From Tenacibaculum sp. SG-28 (GTDB lineage Bacteria; Bacteroidota; Bacteroidia; Flavobacteriales; Flavobacteriaceae): a stretch of 64,000 nucleotides of DNA. Below the pieces are notes generated by a model that worked only from the letters and a program-made list of their open reading frames with translations, was not told the DNA's origin and did not search any database. This document shows, in pieces, positions 39,033 to 48,393 of this stretch (position 1 is its first letter; the number at the start of each line of letters is the position of its first letter). The stretch is from the NCBI RefSeq assembly GCF_002954385.1, contig NZ_MQVY01000006.1, forward strand, positions 1 through 64,000, in the 5' to 3' direction. The translations under genes were made by a program, and so were the position numbers.

Positions 39033-39704
39033 TTACTTTTCCTTTGCAATAATAATAGATGCTTTAGCGCCTGTAGCTAAATTCCATTGGTTAGAGGATA
39101 GCAGCATTCCAGCATCATTAAATATTTTAAAGGCTGCTGTGTTTGGGCCAGAGGTCCCTTGATTTAACGCTAAAATTTCTATGGTATTTATACCATCATC
39201 TAATGGAATATTAAAGGATTGAAAGCTTTGTTTTAAAACTATATTAGAAACAACTGGAATGCCATTTATGAAGATAGTTACTTTATCTCCATCCGGATAT
39301 TGAAAATCTCTACAAATGATATTTACACTACCAGATTTGGTAGAAAAGCTACCTAAATCTTGGTCTACAACCGGGTATTGAAATTGACCATTTATCTTTT
39401 GAAAAGATTTCAAATATTGTTCTTCTGCGACTTTAGCTTTTGTAAGTATTCCCTGGTTTAGATATTGGTTTTCTTTCTGTTGCTTTTTTAGTCTTTTTTG
39501 TTCCTCTTGATGAGCGGTTTTAAATCCATTGTCATTCTCAAAGTCTAAGGTTTTTGGTTTTTCTAATGGTTTTGCAGAAACGGAGAAAGACCCTGAAGGT
39601 ACATTTCCCTTTTTAGTACCATTGGATGGATTATCTAATTGTGCTTTACCCGATAAAGAAAAGCAAAAGCAAAAAACACAAAGTAAAATTCTAAACAAAT
39701 TCAA
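39033..39704 (-). CDS. Conserved secreted protein, function unknown
   Basis: 223-residue protein with a signal peptide (1-21, ending SGKAQ), a charged, helix-prone middle (QEEQKRLKKQQKEN), and a C-terminal beta-rich region (about 115-223) that reads like an immunoglobulin-like or jelly-roll sandwich (SVNIICRDFQYPDGDKVTIF, INGIPVVSNIVL). I do not recognise a named family. It lies about 130 bases upstream of pdhA and about 70 bases downstream of the VanX-type gene, all on the minus strand. Confidence 0.7.
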   Translation of the reverse strand: MNLFRILLCVFCFCFSLSGKAQLDNPSNGTKKGNVPSGSFSVSAKPLEKPKTLDFENDNGFKTAHQEEQKRLKKQQKENQYLNQGILTKAKVAEEQYLKSFQKINGQFQYPVVDQDLGSFSTKSGSVNIICRDFQYPDGDKVTIFINGIPVVSNIVLKQSFQSFNIPLDDGINTIEILALNQGTSGPNTAAFKIFNDAGMLLSSNQWNLATGAKASIIIAKEK

Positions 39705-39773
39705 AATTACAATTATTACCCTAACAAAGATACTACGGATTTTCTTTTTTTATCTAAAGGAACCGTTAAAAAC

Positions 39774-40445
39774 TCATTTTATTTTAAAATCAAAGTAGGT
39801 GTTCGGGAAAGGTTCTTTTCGGAGTGTAAAATGCCACCATTCATTTTTATATGGTCTAAAACCATACTTTTGCATCACCTTTTGCAATAAGGACCGATTT
39901 TCTATCTGCTGCGCAGTTAAATTTTCATTACTTATGTGTGAAATTTCTCCAAAAAAATCAAAGGGACTACCCATGTCTAAATCTTGTTTAGTTACGAAGT
40001 CTATGATGGTTACATCTACTGAACTCCCTCTTGAATGCCCTGATTTTGAGGCAATATAGCCTAGTTTAAAAAGGTTTTTTTTTTCTACATTTGGGTAATA
40101 CACCCTTTTCATTAGTGTGTCATCGACTACTCTTGCCCATCGAACAAAATGATTCACAGCTTGTTGCGGGCGGTAAGCGTCAAATACTTTTAAACTGAAT
40201 CCTTTTTTTAAAAGCTCGCTTTGTACATTTTTTAAGGCTTTAGCCGTTGCCGTAGAGGTAATAAGAACGTCTTCCTCGTAACCGTCTATCTTCATTCCAA
40301 CAAAATTAGTACTTCCAAGGTATCTTAAATCCGTTGCAATGGTTGGTGCAATATCTTTCACATAAGAGAAGCCTGGAGGTAGTTGGCTAAATATTGGTGA
40401 TGAAAAATAGAGATATCCTAAAAGAAAAATAAAACGTTTTATCAT
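39774..40445 (-). CDS. D-alanyl-D-alanine dipeptidase (VanX/DdpX, M15D)
   Basis: 223-residue secreted zinc dipeptidase. A signal peptide (1-20) is followed by the VanX constellation: Arg92 in AYRPQQAV, zinc ligands His137 and Asp144 in SGHSRGSSVD, the specificity segment MGSPFDFFGEISH, catalytic Glu202 and zinc ligand His205 in NEWWHFTL. Spacings equal those of VanX. It probably hydrolyses D-Ala-D-Ala released in the periplasm for nutrient recovery. No vanH or vanA ligase is nearby, so a resistance role is not indicated. Confidence 0.9.
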   Translation of the reverse strand: MIKRFIFLLGYLYFSSPIFSQLPPGFSYVKDIAPTIATDLRYLGSTNFVGMKIDGYEEDVLITSTATAKALKNVQSELLKKGFSLKVFDAYRPQQAVNHFVRWARVVDDTLMKRVYYPNVEKKNLFKLGYIASKSGHSRGSSVDVTIIDFVTKQDLDMGSPFDFFGEISHISNENLTAQQIENRSLLQKVMQKYGFRPYKNEWWHFTLRKEPFPNTYFDFKIK

Positions 40446-42116
40446 CTATTTAATTTTTACTATGTAATTGTTAGATAATTGGGTTTCTCTTGTGTTTTTG
40501 TCAATGAACTTAATATTCAATCGGGTGATTGGGTAATAGTCAATTTTCTCCACAATTTCCATAGGAACTGCCTTTTTTTGCAGCCATTCAAACTGCCCCT
40601 CATTGATGAAAAATATCTCGTTTTTATGATTTTTAATTTCTTTTACAGGGACTCTATTTATCTTCTTATCGGTATAAAATTCAAATCCTTTACTGTTGTA
40701 TAATTTGTACACCAAATCACTATTCAATTCCTTTTTAATAACATTTATTTCAGGTAAATTTTTATTTACATATCGAGCCGCTTTAACTCCCCCTTGATAC
40801 GGTAAAAGATTTGGGTAAAAATCAGTCATCATAAACCAGTACAGCAAAATATATGAAAGTGTGCTGTATAAAAAAGTTTTATTGATTTGACTTAATTTTT
40901 GATCTTTAAAGACCATATAGGAAACACCTGCTATGACTAGTAATCCTGTAATAAAGTATACGCTAACCGAACCAAACATATAAATTGCTAAGATTGGAAT
41001 TACTACTATTCCAACTGCAATAATAAAAAATTGAATAACGGTGTAGGACCGAATGTAGTTTTTGTATTGTTCTTTGAGTTTTACAATAAAATCAGCTGTT
41101 ATAATCGCCATGAATGGAAAGACAATATTGGTGTAATGTGCTAATTGAAATTTACTTAAAGAAAATACTAAGATAGTGGCTAAACTTCCAAAAAGACTAT
41201 AGTATTCCTCTGTTTTAGAGACCTTTTTTACATTTCTTTTTATCTTCAAAAATGTAGCCAAATAAAATAAGATACTCCAGGGTAAAAACGCCCAAAGTAT
41301 GGTGTGTAAAAAGAAAAAAATATCACCCTTGCTTTTTACAATAGGGCCGTTGTTAAAAAAACGTCCGAATTGACTGTCCCAAAAGAAAAATTTTATTCCG
41401 GATACATTGTTTCTTCCAAAAACTATTTTTTCTGGGTGACTATCAAACTGTTGGTACAAGGAATATAGTTCTGGTATTGTAAAAATAAACACCAACACTA
41501 TGGCCAAAAGCCAATAAGGAGAGAATAATGTTTTCCAGTTTCTTTTTAATGTCAATTCCCCTACTAATGCAGCGATTATTGGAATGAGCGTAAACATTCC
41601 CTTTGTCATTAGTGAGAAGGCAGCAAATGCGCTACCTAAAATTAAAAATAATAGTTTCTTTTGTCGAATGTACAAATGAAAATAATAAACTGCCGCTATA
41701 ATAGTTGCGGTTAAAAATGGTTCTGCTCTTACATCGAAATTTGAGATAACACTATGCAAAGAAGTTGCTAAAATAATTGCCGCATATACTGCCGTTTCTT
41801 TAGTGTAGTTTTCTTTGGTAAATTTATAGGTGATCCAAACAGCAAAAAAGAAAAATATAACTGCTGGAAGTTTATACGTAAAACTACTTATGCCTAAAAT
41901 TTGAAATGTTAACGCGGTAATCCAAAACGGAAAATGAGGTTTGTCTAACCAATCATTACCTAACGAGTATAAATTAATAAAATCGTTATTAAGAGACATC
42001 GTTTTAGCAATAGAGGCATAAAGAGCACCATCTGGTGCCATGATATCTAAAAATAAACCAGCAATAGTAACTATTAAAACCAGTCCAAAACTAAGATAAA
42101 TATACTTTTTATGCAT
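40446..42116 (-). CDS. ArnT/PMT-like membrane glycosyltransferase
   Basis: 556-residue protein of the GT39/GT83 superfamily with about 11-12 membrane helices. The first periplasmic loop holds the conserved acidic pair (Asp24 and Asp29 in LDIMAPDGALYA), followed by LDKPHFPFWI and MTKGMFTLIP. Such enzymes move a sugar from a polyprenyl-phosphate donor to lipid A, protein or another glycan. Its stop abuts the VanX gene start, so the two are one transcript; acceptor unknown. Confidence 0.85.
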   Translation of the reverse strand: MHKKYIYLSFGLVLIVTIAGLFLDIMAPDGALYASIAKTMSLNNDFINLYSLGNDWLDKPHFPFWITALTFQILGISSFTYKLPAVIFFFFAVWITYKFTKENYTKETAVYAAIILATSLHSVISNFDVRAEPFLTATIIAAVYYFHLYIRQKKLLFLILGSAFAAFSLMTKGMFTLIPIIAALVGELTLKRNWKTLFSPYWLLAIVLVFIFTIPELYSLYQQFDSHPEKIVFGRNNVSGIKFFFWDSQFGRFFNNGPIVKSKGDIFFFLHTILWAFLPWSILFYLATFLKIKRNVKKVSKTEEYYSLFGSLATILVFSLSKFQLAHYTNIVFPFMAIITADFIVKLKEQYKNYIRSYTVIQFFIIAVGIVVIPILAIYMFGSVSVYFITGLLVIAGVSYMVFKDQKLSQINKTFLYSTLSYILLYWFMMTDFYPNLLPYQGGVKAARYVNKNLPEINVIKKELNSDLVYKLYNSKGFEFYTDKKINRVPVKEIKNHKNEIFFINEGQFEWLQKKAVPMEIVEKIDYYPITRLNIKFIDKNTRETQLSNNYIVKIK

Positions 42117-42222
42117 CTGCCATAGTATTTAAATTTGCTAAAATAAATTAAATAATAAGAATTTATTGTAATTGATCAGACAAATTATCAATTTTAACTA
42201 CTGGTTTGTTCTAGACTATTTA

Positions 42223-42250
42223 TAAAAAAAACCGAAGCAAAAAGCTTCGG
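42223..42250 (-). terminator. Terminator after the 69-residue protein gene
   Basis: Stem CCGAAGC / GCTTCGG with a five-base A-rich loop. On the minus strand it is followed by eight or nine T residues. It separates the PspC cluster from the glycosyltransferase gene. Confidence 0.75.
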
Positions 42251-42315
42251 CTTGTAAACTAATAAAACCAAGTATTAGTGACATCAGGTGTTAGCTAACT
42301 AATGTCCTAATTTTT

Positions 42316-42525
42316 TTATTTCCTATCTATTGTACTAGTGTTATTGATGTCGTGCATCTTGTTGGTGGCAACAATTTCTTGTTGGTTTATTCTATCAAAG
42401 ATTTCTGATGCAGAGAAACTTTCTATTTCTTCACCCGCTGCACACATAACTAGTATCGCCCATAAAAACATTGCTATTTTTATAAAAACATTACCTTTAA
42501 AAAAGAAGTCGAATATTGCGTCCAT
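42316..42525 (-). CDS. Small membrane protein downstream of PspC gene
   Basis: 69-residue protein with one hydrophobic helix (about 14-30, FIKIAMFLWAILVMCAAG) and a polar tail. No family recognised. It lies 21 bases downstream of the PspC-domain gene and just before a terminator on the same strand, so it is the last gene of the PadR-PspC transcript. This context supports it being real. Confidence 0.6.
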   Translation of the reverse strand: MDAIFDFFFKGNVFIKIAMFLWAILVMCAAGEEIESFSASEIFDRINQQEIVATNKMHDINNTSTIDRK

Positions 42526-42546
42526 TTTATTATTTTTCTATCAATT

Positions 42547-44520
42547 TTACCAGATTTTAAATGGTGTTTTATCATCTTCACTGTCATAAATTCTAATAAA
42601 ACCATGCGTTTTATTGCCGATACTTATCCCTTTTGAAGAAGAGGTTCCCTCGAATCCATCGTTACAATTTACTTTTAAATTGTAGTTCTTTATTTTACCA
42701 TTTGGATAAAATTCAGAATCAGAATAATCTATGCTAATGTTTTTTCGTTCTTTAAACCACCTCGCAAGCTTTTGTAGTTGGCTTCTTGTTGTTTCTTTTG
42801 TAATAATTAATTCTGCTTTGTAATCATTTATAGTACTGTCGTATAAGAAGCTATTGTTGGTTGTATTTACTGAGACCTTCTCATTATCATCAGATCCTGA
42901 AGATTCTTTCGCCTCACAATCTTCACACTCAAGTCCTTTTTCTGTCATTTTAAATTTATGATTTACTATATCTCTGTAGTACCTATCATTTACCGTGTTA
43001 ATATTTCTATCTAGGAAATATTTAGATGAATTTTCAAAATAGAGTACTGTATTTTCCGGAACGTATACAATTACTTTTATCTCTTCATCTTTCCATAAAT
43101 TGTTGAGGTCGCTTAGGAAAAATGCATCGAAAGTTATGGTGTTATTGTTTTGTTTGAAATTATATTTGATGGCAGCAGCATTATTATTTGCTTTTATTCT
43201 TTTTTTACCTTCCGACATTTTTTTAACTCGTATGTATGCTTCTTCTGATTCACTTTTTCTTACATCTATTCTAATGTCGTTTGAATATTTAACCTCTTTG
43301 TCGTTCTCAAATACCCTAATAGCATTACTTTTTTGATATAGATTTTCTAGGTAATGTAATTCATCATCATTAATTACTTTAATTTTTAAAGGTTCGTTTT
43401 GATCGAAACCCAAACTGTGTTTTTCAATCTTTGTACCATCATAGGCATTTTGGTACTCTTGCTCAATCGCAGTAAATATTATTGTAAACAAACTAATTAA
43501 CCATATTCCAAACAATGTTATCGCAGTTGTTGTACTTATTCTCTTGATATTTGGGGATAAAATTCGTAAACCTAAAATTAGTAAGATCACGAAAGGAATT
43601 CCAATTAAGATAAAAAGAACGATGGCTAAAATCCATTTTGGTATGGTAGCATCATAGATAAAAGGTGGATAAATAGTAATATCATTATCTAGGGTTAATA
43701 CTTCAATACTCCCAAAGGAAAACAAACCAAACACGAGTGAAATTAAAGTTATTGCAGAGGTTATTATTAACACAACTCCAATGAACTTACCCAGTACTTT
43801 AAAAACAGCAAGTAAAATCTTACCTACGGTATCTAGGAGATCTTGTATGCCTGATTTTGATTTGTTGCGCATTTCTGAAAAATCTGTATTGGAGATTTTG
43901 TCTCCAATTTCACTAGCACCATCTTTTAATTTCGTAGACAGGTTTTCAAACTCGTTACGAATTTTTTTTTCTATGTTATCAATATTTACAGCTTCTCCTT
44001 CCATTTGTAATTTTTCTGAGGTTGTCTTAGCCTCTGGAAGCAGAATCCATAAAATGATGTAAACCAATGGCGAAAAACCACTGAAGGTTAACAGTATAAA
44101 AGTCAGGCGGATCCATATAGAATCGATTCCGATAAAATGTCCTAAACCAGAACAAACTCCTCCGAGGAACTTATCGTCTCCGTCTCGAAATAATTTTTTT
44201 GTATTTCTTTTTTTCGATGAATAGGAACTCGTAGTTTCGGTATATCCTTCCTCTGCCTCGGCATAATCTTCTGGCTGTCCCATTATAGCAATAATTTCCT
44301 CTATATCACTTTCATTTACTACCTGTCTCACATCAGTGATTCTTTCTGATAAAAGTTCGCTAATACGTGTTTCTATATCCGCTATAATTTCACTTTTACC
44401 CTGTGGATCGTCTCCTAAAGATTTTGCGATGGCATCTAAATATCGTTTTAATTTTTGGTAGGCATTTTCATCGATGTGGAAGAAAAATCCGCCTAAATTT
44501 ATGTTGAGTGTCTTATTCAT
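42547..44520 (-). CDS. PspC-domain membrane protein
   Basis: 657-residue protein. An N-terminal cytoplasmic part (about 1-95, GGFFFHIDENAYQKLKRYL, also seen in anti-sigma-like HAAS proteins) leads into a PspC domain (about 107-165, KFLGGVCSGLGHFIGID), four or more membrane helices, and a long C-terminal beta-rich region. PspC proteins belong to the envelope-stress response. Its start overlaps the end of the PadR regulator by eight bases, so the pair is translationally coupled and probably self-regulating. Confidence 0.88.
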   Translation of the reverse strand: MNKTLNINLGGFFFHIDENAYQKLKRYLDAIAKSLGDDPQGKSEIIADIETRISELLSERITDVRQVVNESDIEEIIAIMGQPEDYAEAEEGYTETTSSYSSKKRNTKKLFRDGDDKFLGGVCSGLGHFIGIDSIWIRLTFILLTFSGFSPLVYIILWILLPEAKTTSEKLQMEGEAVNIDNIEKKIRNEFENLSTKLKDGASEIGDKISNTDFSEMRNKSKSGIQDLLDTVGKILLAVFKVLGKFIGVVLIITSAITLISLVFGLFSFGSIEVLTLDNDITIYPPFIYDATIPKWILAIVLFILIGIPFVILLILGLRILSPNIKRISTTTAITLFGIWLISLFTIIFTAIEQEYQNAYDGTKIEKHSLGFDQNEPLKIKVINDDELHYLENLYQKSNAIRVFENDKEVKYSNDIRIDVRKSESEEAYIRVKKMSEGKKRIKANNNAAAIKYNFKQNNNTITFDAFFLSDLNNLWKDEEIKVIVYVPENTVLYFENSSKYFLDRNINTVNDRYYRDIVNHKFKMTEKGLECEDCEAKESSGSDDNEKVSVNTTNNSFLYDSTINDYKAELIITKETTRSQLQKLARWFKERKNISIDYSDSEFYPNGKIKNYNLKVNCNDGFEGTSSSKGISIGNKTHGFIRIYDSEDDKTPFKIW

Positions 44521-44857
44521 TTTCCGTTGATTTTATGGTAGTGACTTGGTTTACTGCATTTACTAAATTTTCCCAGGTTTTATCTAGTTCCTTTAGGAAT
44601 AACTGGCCGTTTTCAGTTAAAACATAATATTTTCGTGGTGGTCCGGAGGTAGACTCCTCCCATCTGTAGGATAATAATCCTGCGTTTTTTAATCGCGTTA
44701 ATAATGGGTAGATAGTACCTTCTACCACTATCATATGGGCGTTTTTTAGTGTGGATAGAATTTCAGAGGTATAGGCGTCTCCTTTATTTAAAATTGAGAG
44801 TATACAATATTCTAGCACACCCTTACGCATTTGCGCTTTTGTATTTTCTATTTTCAT
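44513..44857 (-). CDS. PadR-family transcriptional regulator
   Basis: 114-residue winged-helix regulator: RKGVLEYCILSILNKGDAYT, EGTIYPLLTRLKNAGLLSY (recognition helix and wing start) and GPPRKYYVLTENGQ. The short C-terminal helix mediates dimerisation. PadR proteins usually repress a nearby gene and respond to membrane or small-molecule signals. The eight-base overlap with the PspC gene makes that gene its likely partner. Confidence 0.9.
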   Translation of the reverse strand: MKIENTKAQMRKGVLEYCILSILNKGDAYTSEILSTLKNAHMIVVEGTIYPLLTRLKNAGLLSYRWEESTSGPPRKYYVLTENGQLFLKELDKTWENLVNAVNQVTTIKSTENE

Positions 44858-44872
44858 AAATAGTGGTGTGTT

Positions 44873-45301
44873 TTATTTAATAAAATTTATGGTTAATGGA
44901 TATTTATAAACTTCTCCATTACTTGCCTTCATTGCAGCAATAATAACAAGAGCTACCTTAATAAGTCCTATTATGGCTACAACTGAGGCAACTCCAAAGA
45001 AATTAAATATTCCGTGGTAGGAGTGGTGATTTCCAAAATCAACATTTACTCCATCAATAATATCAAAAAGATTTCTGAAGATAAATGTAAAAAAGGAAGC
45101 ACTTAAAATAAATATATAGATACCAAAACTAATATTGAAATTAACAGCTTCTTTTCCATGCTCGTCTAATATTGGACTCTTATCTTTTAATGTTTGCCAA
45201 ATTATTAAAGGCGTTATAATACTTCCAAGCGGGAATAAATATCCGGCAAAGGATGAAATATGAAGGAGAAAAGCATTGGTGTTATCGGTATTCTTTTGCA
45301 T
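44873..45301 (-). CDS. DUF4870 membrane protein
   Basis: 142-residue protein with about three membrane helices and the DUF4870 pattern: HISSFAGYLFPLGSIITPLI, DEHGKEAVNFNISF, and a C-terminal YPLTINFIK. Function unknown. The frame runs upstream to 45364, but the ATG at 45301 (MQKNTDNTNAF) matches the family start. It lies 15 bases upstream of padR on the same strand, so it leads the PadR-PspC operon. Confidence 0.82.
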   Translation of the reverse strand: MQKNTDNTNAFLLHISSFAGYLFPLGSIITPLIIWQTLKDKSPILDEHGKEAVNFNISFGIYIFILSASFFTFIFRNLFDIIDGVNVDFGNHHSYHGIFNFFGVASVVAIIGLIKVALVIIAAMKASNGEVYKYPLTINFIK

Positions 45302-45453
45302 GTTATTTTGTTTTATATAATACTTTACTATGCAAATATATGTCTTTAAAAAGGTATTGTGCAATACATAGTACTGTAATTAACATTTTTTTAACAATTA
45401 CTCTTCTTGTTTTTATTGTTGCCGTTGTTGTATTTTGCAAAAAACCATATATA

Positions 45454-45909
45454 ATGAAATTAACACCGTCTAAAATAAACACCTATCTTCTTTTTAAGTT
45501 ACCTTCTGCATATATAGTTGGAGTAAGAGTAAAACAGTTTTCTACCACAGAGGCTACTGTTGCAGTAAAGTTTAGATGGGTCAATCAGAATCCATTCCGA
45601 TCTATGTTTTGGGCCGTACAAGGAATGGCAGCGGAACTAGCCACTGGGATTTTAGTGATGCATGCCATTGCAGCATCAAATACTAATATTTCGATGTTAG
45701 TAACCAATATGAGTGCAACCTTTGCTAAAAAAGCAAAAGGAACTATTGTATTTTCATGCTTTGATGGTGTTGTAATCAAAGAAGCAATTAAAACCGCTAT
45801 TGCAACGGGGGATGGTCAAACTGTAATTGCAAAAGCTTCTGGTATTGATTCGAATGGAGACACCGTTTCTAGTTTTACTTTCGAATGGAGTTTAAAGGTG
45901 AAATCGTAA
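45454..45909 (+). CDS. DUF4442 hot-dog-fold protein
   Basis: 151-residue thioesterase-like protein of the DUF4442 family (RWVNQNPFRSMFWAVQGMAA, then GTIVFSCFDG and VIAKASGIDSNGD). The open frame extends to 45253, but the extension overlaps the DUF4870 gene and is hydrophobic noise; ATG 45454 fits the family. Likely cytoplasmic acyl-binding or thioesterase activity. It is followed 42 bases later by the AIM24-like gene on the same strand. Confidence 0.8.
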   Translation: MKLTPSKINTYLLFKLPSAYIVGVRVKQFSTTEATVAVKFRWVNQNPFRSMFWAVQGMAAELATGILVMHAIAASNTNISMLVTNMSATFAKKAKGTIVFSCFDGVVIKEAIKTAIATGDGQTVIAKASGIDSNGDTVSSFTFEWSLKVKS

Positions 45910-45951
45910 CAAAATTATCTTCTTAGCGTCCTATTAAAAAACGATAATTTT

Positions 45952-46751
45952 ATGAATGCACATGAAATAGATTATAAAATTTTTGGGGAAGAAATGCAAT
46001 ATGTTGAAATTGAATTAGATCCTCAAGAGAGTATTGTTGCTGAAAGTGGAAGTTTTATGATGATGAGCTCTGGAATAACCATGAATACCATATTTGGAGA
46101 CGGATCTAATCATGAAACAGGATTGCTCGGCAAAATCTTTTCCGCTGGAAAAAGAATTCTAACCGGAGAAAATTTGTTTATGACGGTTTTCACAAACACT
46201 GATCATGGTAAAAAGCAAGTTTCCTTTGCCTCTCCGTATCCAGGGAAAATAATCCCAATTGATTTGTCTGAAGTAGGGGGAAGTTTATTTGTCAAAAAGA
46301 CGCTTTTTTATGCGCTGCTAAAGGTGTTTCAATTGGTATTGAATTCTCAAAAAAAATGGCACGAGGTCTCTTCGGTGGCGAAGGTTTTATAATGCAAAAA
46401 ATGGAAGGTGATGGAATGGGGTTTATTCATGCTGGTGGAACTCTAGCAAAAAAAATTTTACAACCAGGCGAAGTTTTGAAAGTGGATACAGGGTGTATTA
46501 TTGGGTTTACGCAAAACGTGCAATATGATATCGAGTTTGTTGGAGGTATTAAGAATTCTGTATTTGGAGGGGAAGGATTATTTTTCGCCACCCTTAAAGG
46601 TCCTGGCGAAGTTTATATTCAATCGCTTCCTTTTAGTAGGTTAGCAGGAAGGGTTTTGTCTAGTGCTCCCCAGCGAGGAATGGGTGGAAAAGGTGAAGGA
46701 AGTGTTTTGGGAGGTTTAGGAAATATATTAGACGGCGATAATACTTTCTGA
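45952..46751 (+). pseudogene. AIM24/TIGR00266-family protein, one-base deletion
   Basis: Joined product of about 266 residues: YVEIELDPQESIVAESGSFM opens the double-psi-barrel fold of the AIM24 family. Frame one drifts after GGSLFVKK. The correct frame reads [20 protein letters not shown], then [18 protein letters not shown] and [12 protein letters not shown]. One base is missing around 46284-46291 (the normal text would be GGSLICQKDAF). The function is unknown (related to yeast mitochondrial AIM24). Well preserved apart from the deletion. Confidence 0.85.
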
Positions 46752-46778
46752 ATTTTTTAATAAATTTTATAATTAAAA

Positions 46779-46804
46779 TAAAAAACCGCTAGCAGCGGTT
46801 TTTA
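46779..46804. terminator. Bidirectional terminator, AIM24-like / TlpA-like genes
   Basis: Stem AAAAACCGCT / AGCGGTTTTT between convergent genes. Confidence 0.75.
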
Positions 46805-46817
46805 TTATACGTTTTGT

Positions 46818-48200
46818 TTAAATTCCTAATTCAGCAAAGAGGTTCGTTAGTTTTTCTCCGTCTGAAGGTCTCGGTGCGTTAGGGCTAACAATATTTCCTT
46901 CTGGGTCAACTAATATAAAGCGAGGTAGTCCTTTAATGGCAAACTTTTTGATGAAATCAGAACCAAACGATTTGTCAGCAAATAACTGCACACCCCCCAT
47001 TTCTTTTTGGGCTATTGTTTCTTTCCATTTATCTTTTAGATTTACATTATCCACGCTAATGCTTACGAATTCGATGTCTTTATCCTGGTATTGTTGTTCT
47101 AATCGTTTTAATAGTGGTGTTTCCCGTTTACAAAAGCCGCACCAAGTAGCCCATACGTCAATGTAAAGGTATTTTCCGTGTCCTGTTAGGTCATCTAGTG
47201 AAGTAGTTCCTCCTTCATAATTTTCGTAATTATTGAATTTAGGGGAAGGATTTCCTTTAGCAGTTAACTTTAAGGAATTGTATATTTCAGTTATTCTTGA
47301 TTTATGTGCATTATTTGACGAGTAAGCCATAAATTTTCTGTAATACTCATCCAAATCATCTGCATACGTAATTCCATTTTTACCAGTTTCGTGAAATAGT
47401 AAATCATTTTTGATTAGTGTATCCGAAATCTCTGTCTGTATGGTTTCCAGGTAGGTTAAATAGAAATTATCTTCTTCTGTGGTTTTATCGTTTACTTTTT
47501 TCTTTAAATTATCCACCAAAATAGTTCTGTAATAATCAAAGTCCGCATAATCAGTTCCGTTGTTTAAACTAGTTTGCTCTATGACATTTGGAAAATTCTC
47601 AGAAACAACAAAATCTTTCTCACCGCTTAAAACAGGATAGTATGCCGGGTAATAATTTAAATCTCTTCGATATTCATAATCAATATTTTTGATTTCTTTT
47701 TTTAAGAAATTCTCTGGTAGTTGGCTGTCTAAGGCTAAATCTGTTAAAGCATTTTTATAATCTCCTAATTTTTCAAGGAACTCCTCTTCTTCTAACGATA
47801 ATAAGTCTCTTAGATTTCCTATTTCATCTTTAAATACCTTTGACTTTTTTACAAAATAATCATTAATGACAGCATTTTTCCCTTCAAACTTAATAGAGTC
47901 TGGATTTTTATAATCCATAATTATTTTTAAATCTTCCTTGGGAGATAGGTACAGGTTGAATTTTCTTTTATTGAAAGTAATAGTGTAGAATCCGTCTTTT
48001 TCAATTTTTAGAGTGTCTGAAAAGGTATTTGCTTTTCTATCAAATTTTATTTTATCTTCTAATCGAAATGCTTCTAATTTGATATCTCTTTTCTTGTAAT
48101 TTTGAATGTCACCAGATAAAACTAAATAATCTTTCTCAGGTTCGTTCTTACATGAAAACATTGTAGCTCCTATTAGGGTTAAAAGTACTAATTTTTTCAT
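46818..48200 (-). CDS. TlpA-like thiol-disulphide lipoprotein
   Basis: 460-residue lipoprotein (lipobox ATMFSC17). A long N-terminal region of about 300 residues begins with a beta-rich DUF4369-like part (YLVLSGDIQNYKKRDIKLEA). The C-terminal thioredoxin/TlpA domain holds DVWATWCGFCKRETPLL and the cis-Pro loop GLPRFILVD. It probably reduces or shuffles disulphides of envelope proteins at the periplasmic face. Monocistronic. Confidence 0.88.
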   Translation of the reverse strand: MKKLVLLTLIGATMFSCKNEPEKDYLVLSGDIQNYKKRDIKLEAFRLEDKIKFDRKANTFSDTLKIEKDGFYTITFNKRKFNLYLSPKEDLKIIMDYKNPDSIKFEGKNAVINDYFVKKSKVFKDEIGNLRDLLSLEEEEFLEKLGDYKNALTDLALDSQLPENFLKKEIKNIDYEYRRDLNYYPAYYPVLSGEKDFVVSENFPNVIEQTSLNNGTDYADFDYYRTILVDNLKKKVNDKTTEEDNFYLTYLETIQTEISDTLIKNDLLFHETGKNGITYADDLDEYYRKFMAYSSNNAHKSRITEIYNSLKLTAKGNPSPKFNNYENYEGGTTSLDDLTGHGKYLYIDVWATWCGFCKRETPLLKRLEQQYQDKDIEFVSISVDNVNLKDKWKETIAQKEMGGVQLFADKSFGSDFIKKFAIKGLPRFILVDPEGNIVSPNAPRPSDGEKLTNLFAELGI

Positions 48201-48361
48201 TTTTGAATATTTAAGTGGGTCGAGTTATAAATTCCGAAAGTAATTTATTTCATCATTTTTTCAAAGAAAATACTATTTTTTTTATAATACTTGTCCATTT
48301 TGGTGTCTTTAAGTGAAGTATTCTGAAGTAATTGGTTGTGACGCAGGGTATTTGAAAAAAT

Positions 48362-48393
48362 AAAAAGCTGAAGGTATTATTCTTCAGCTTTTT
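48362..48393. terminator. Strong hairpin without an obvious gene
   Basis: Twelve-base stem AAAAAGCTGAAG / CTTCAGCTTTTT, symmetric, so active in both directions. No gene ends here: the TlpA-like gene starts 160 bases away on the minus strand. It may terminate a transcript from the gene-poor gap to its right. Confidence 0.6.

Noticed and set aside
39774..40445. VanX-like enzyme as a vancomycin-resistance gene
   Set aside because: It has a signal peptide and no vanH/vanA or regulator nearby; a housekeeping dipeptidase is more likely.
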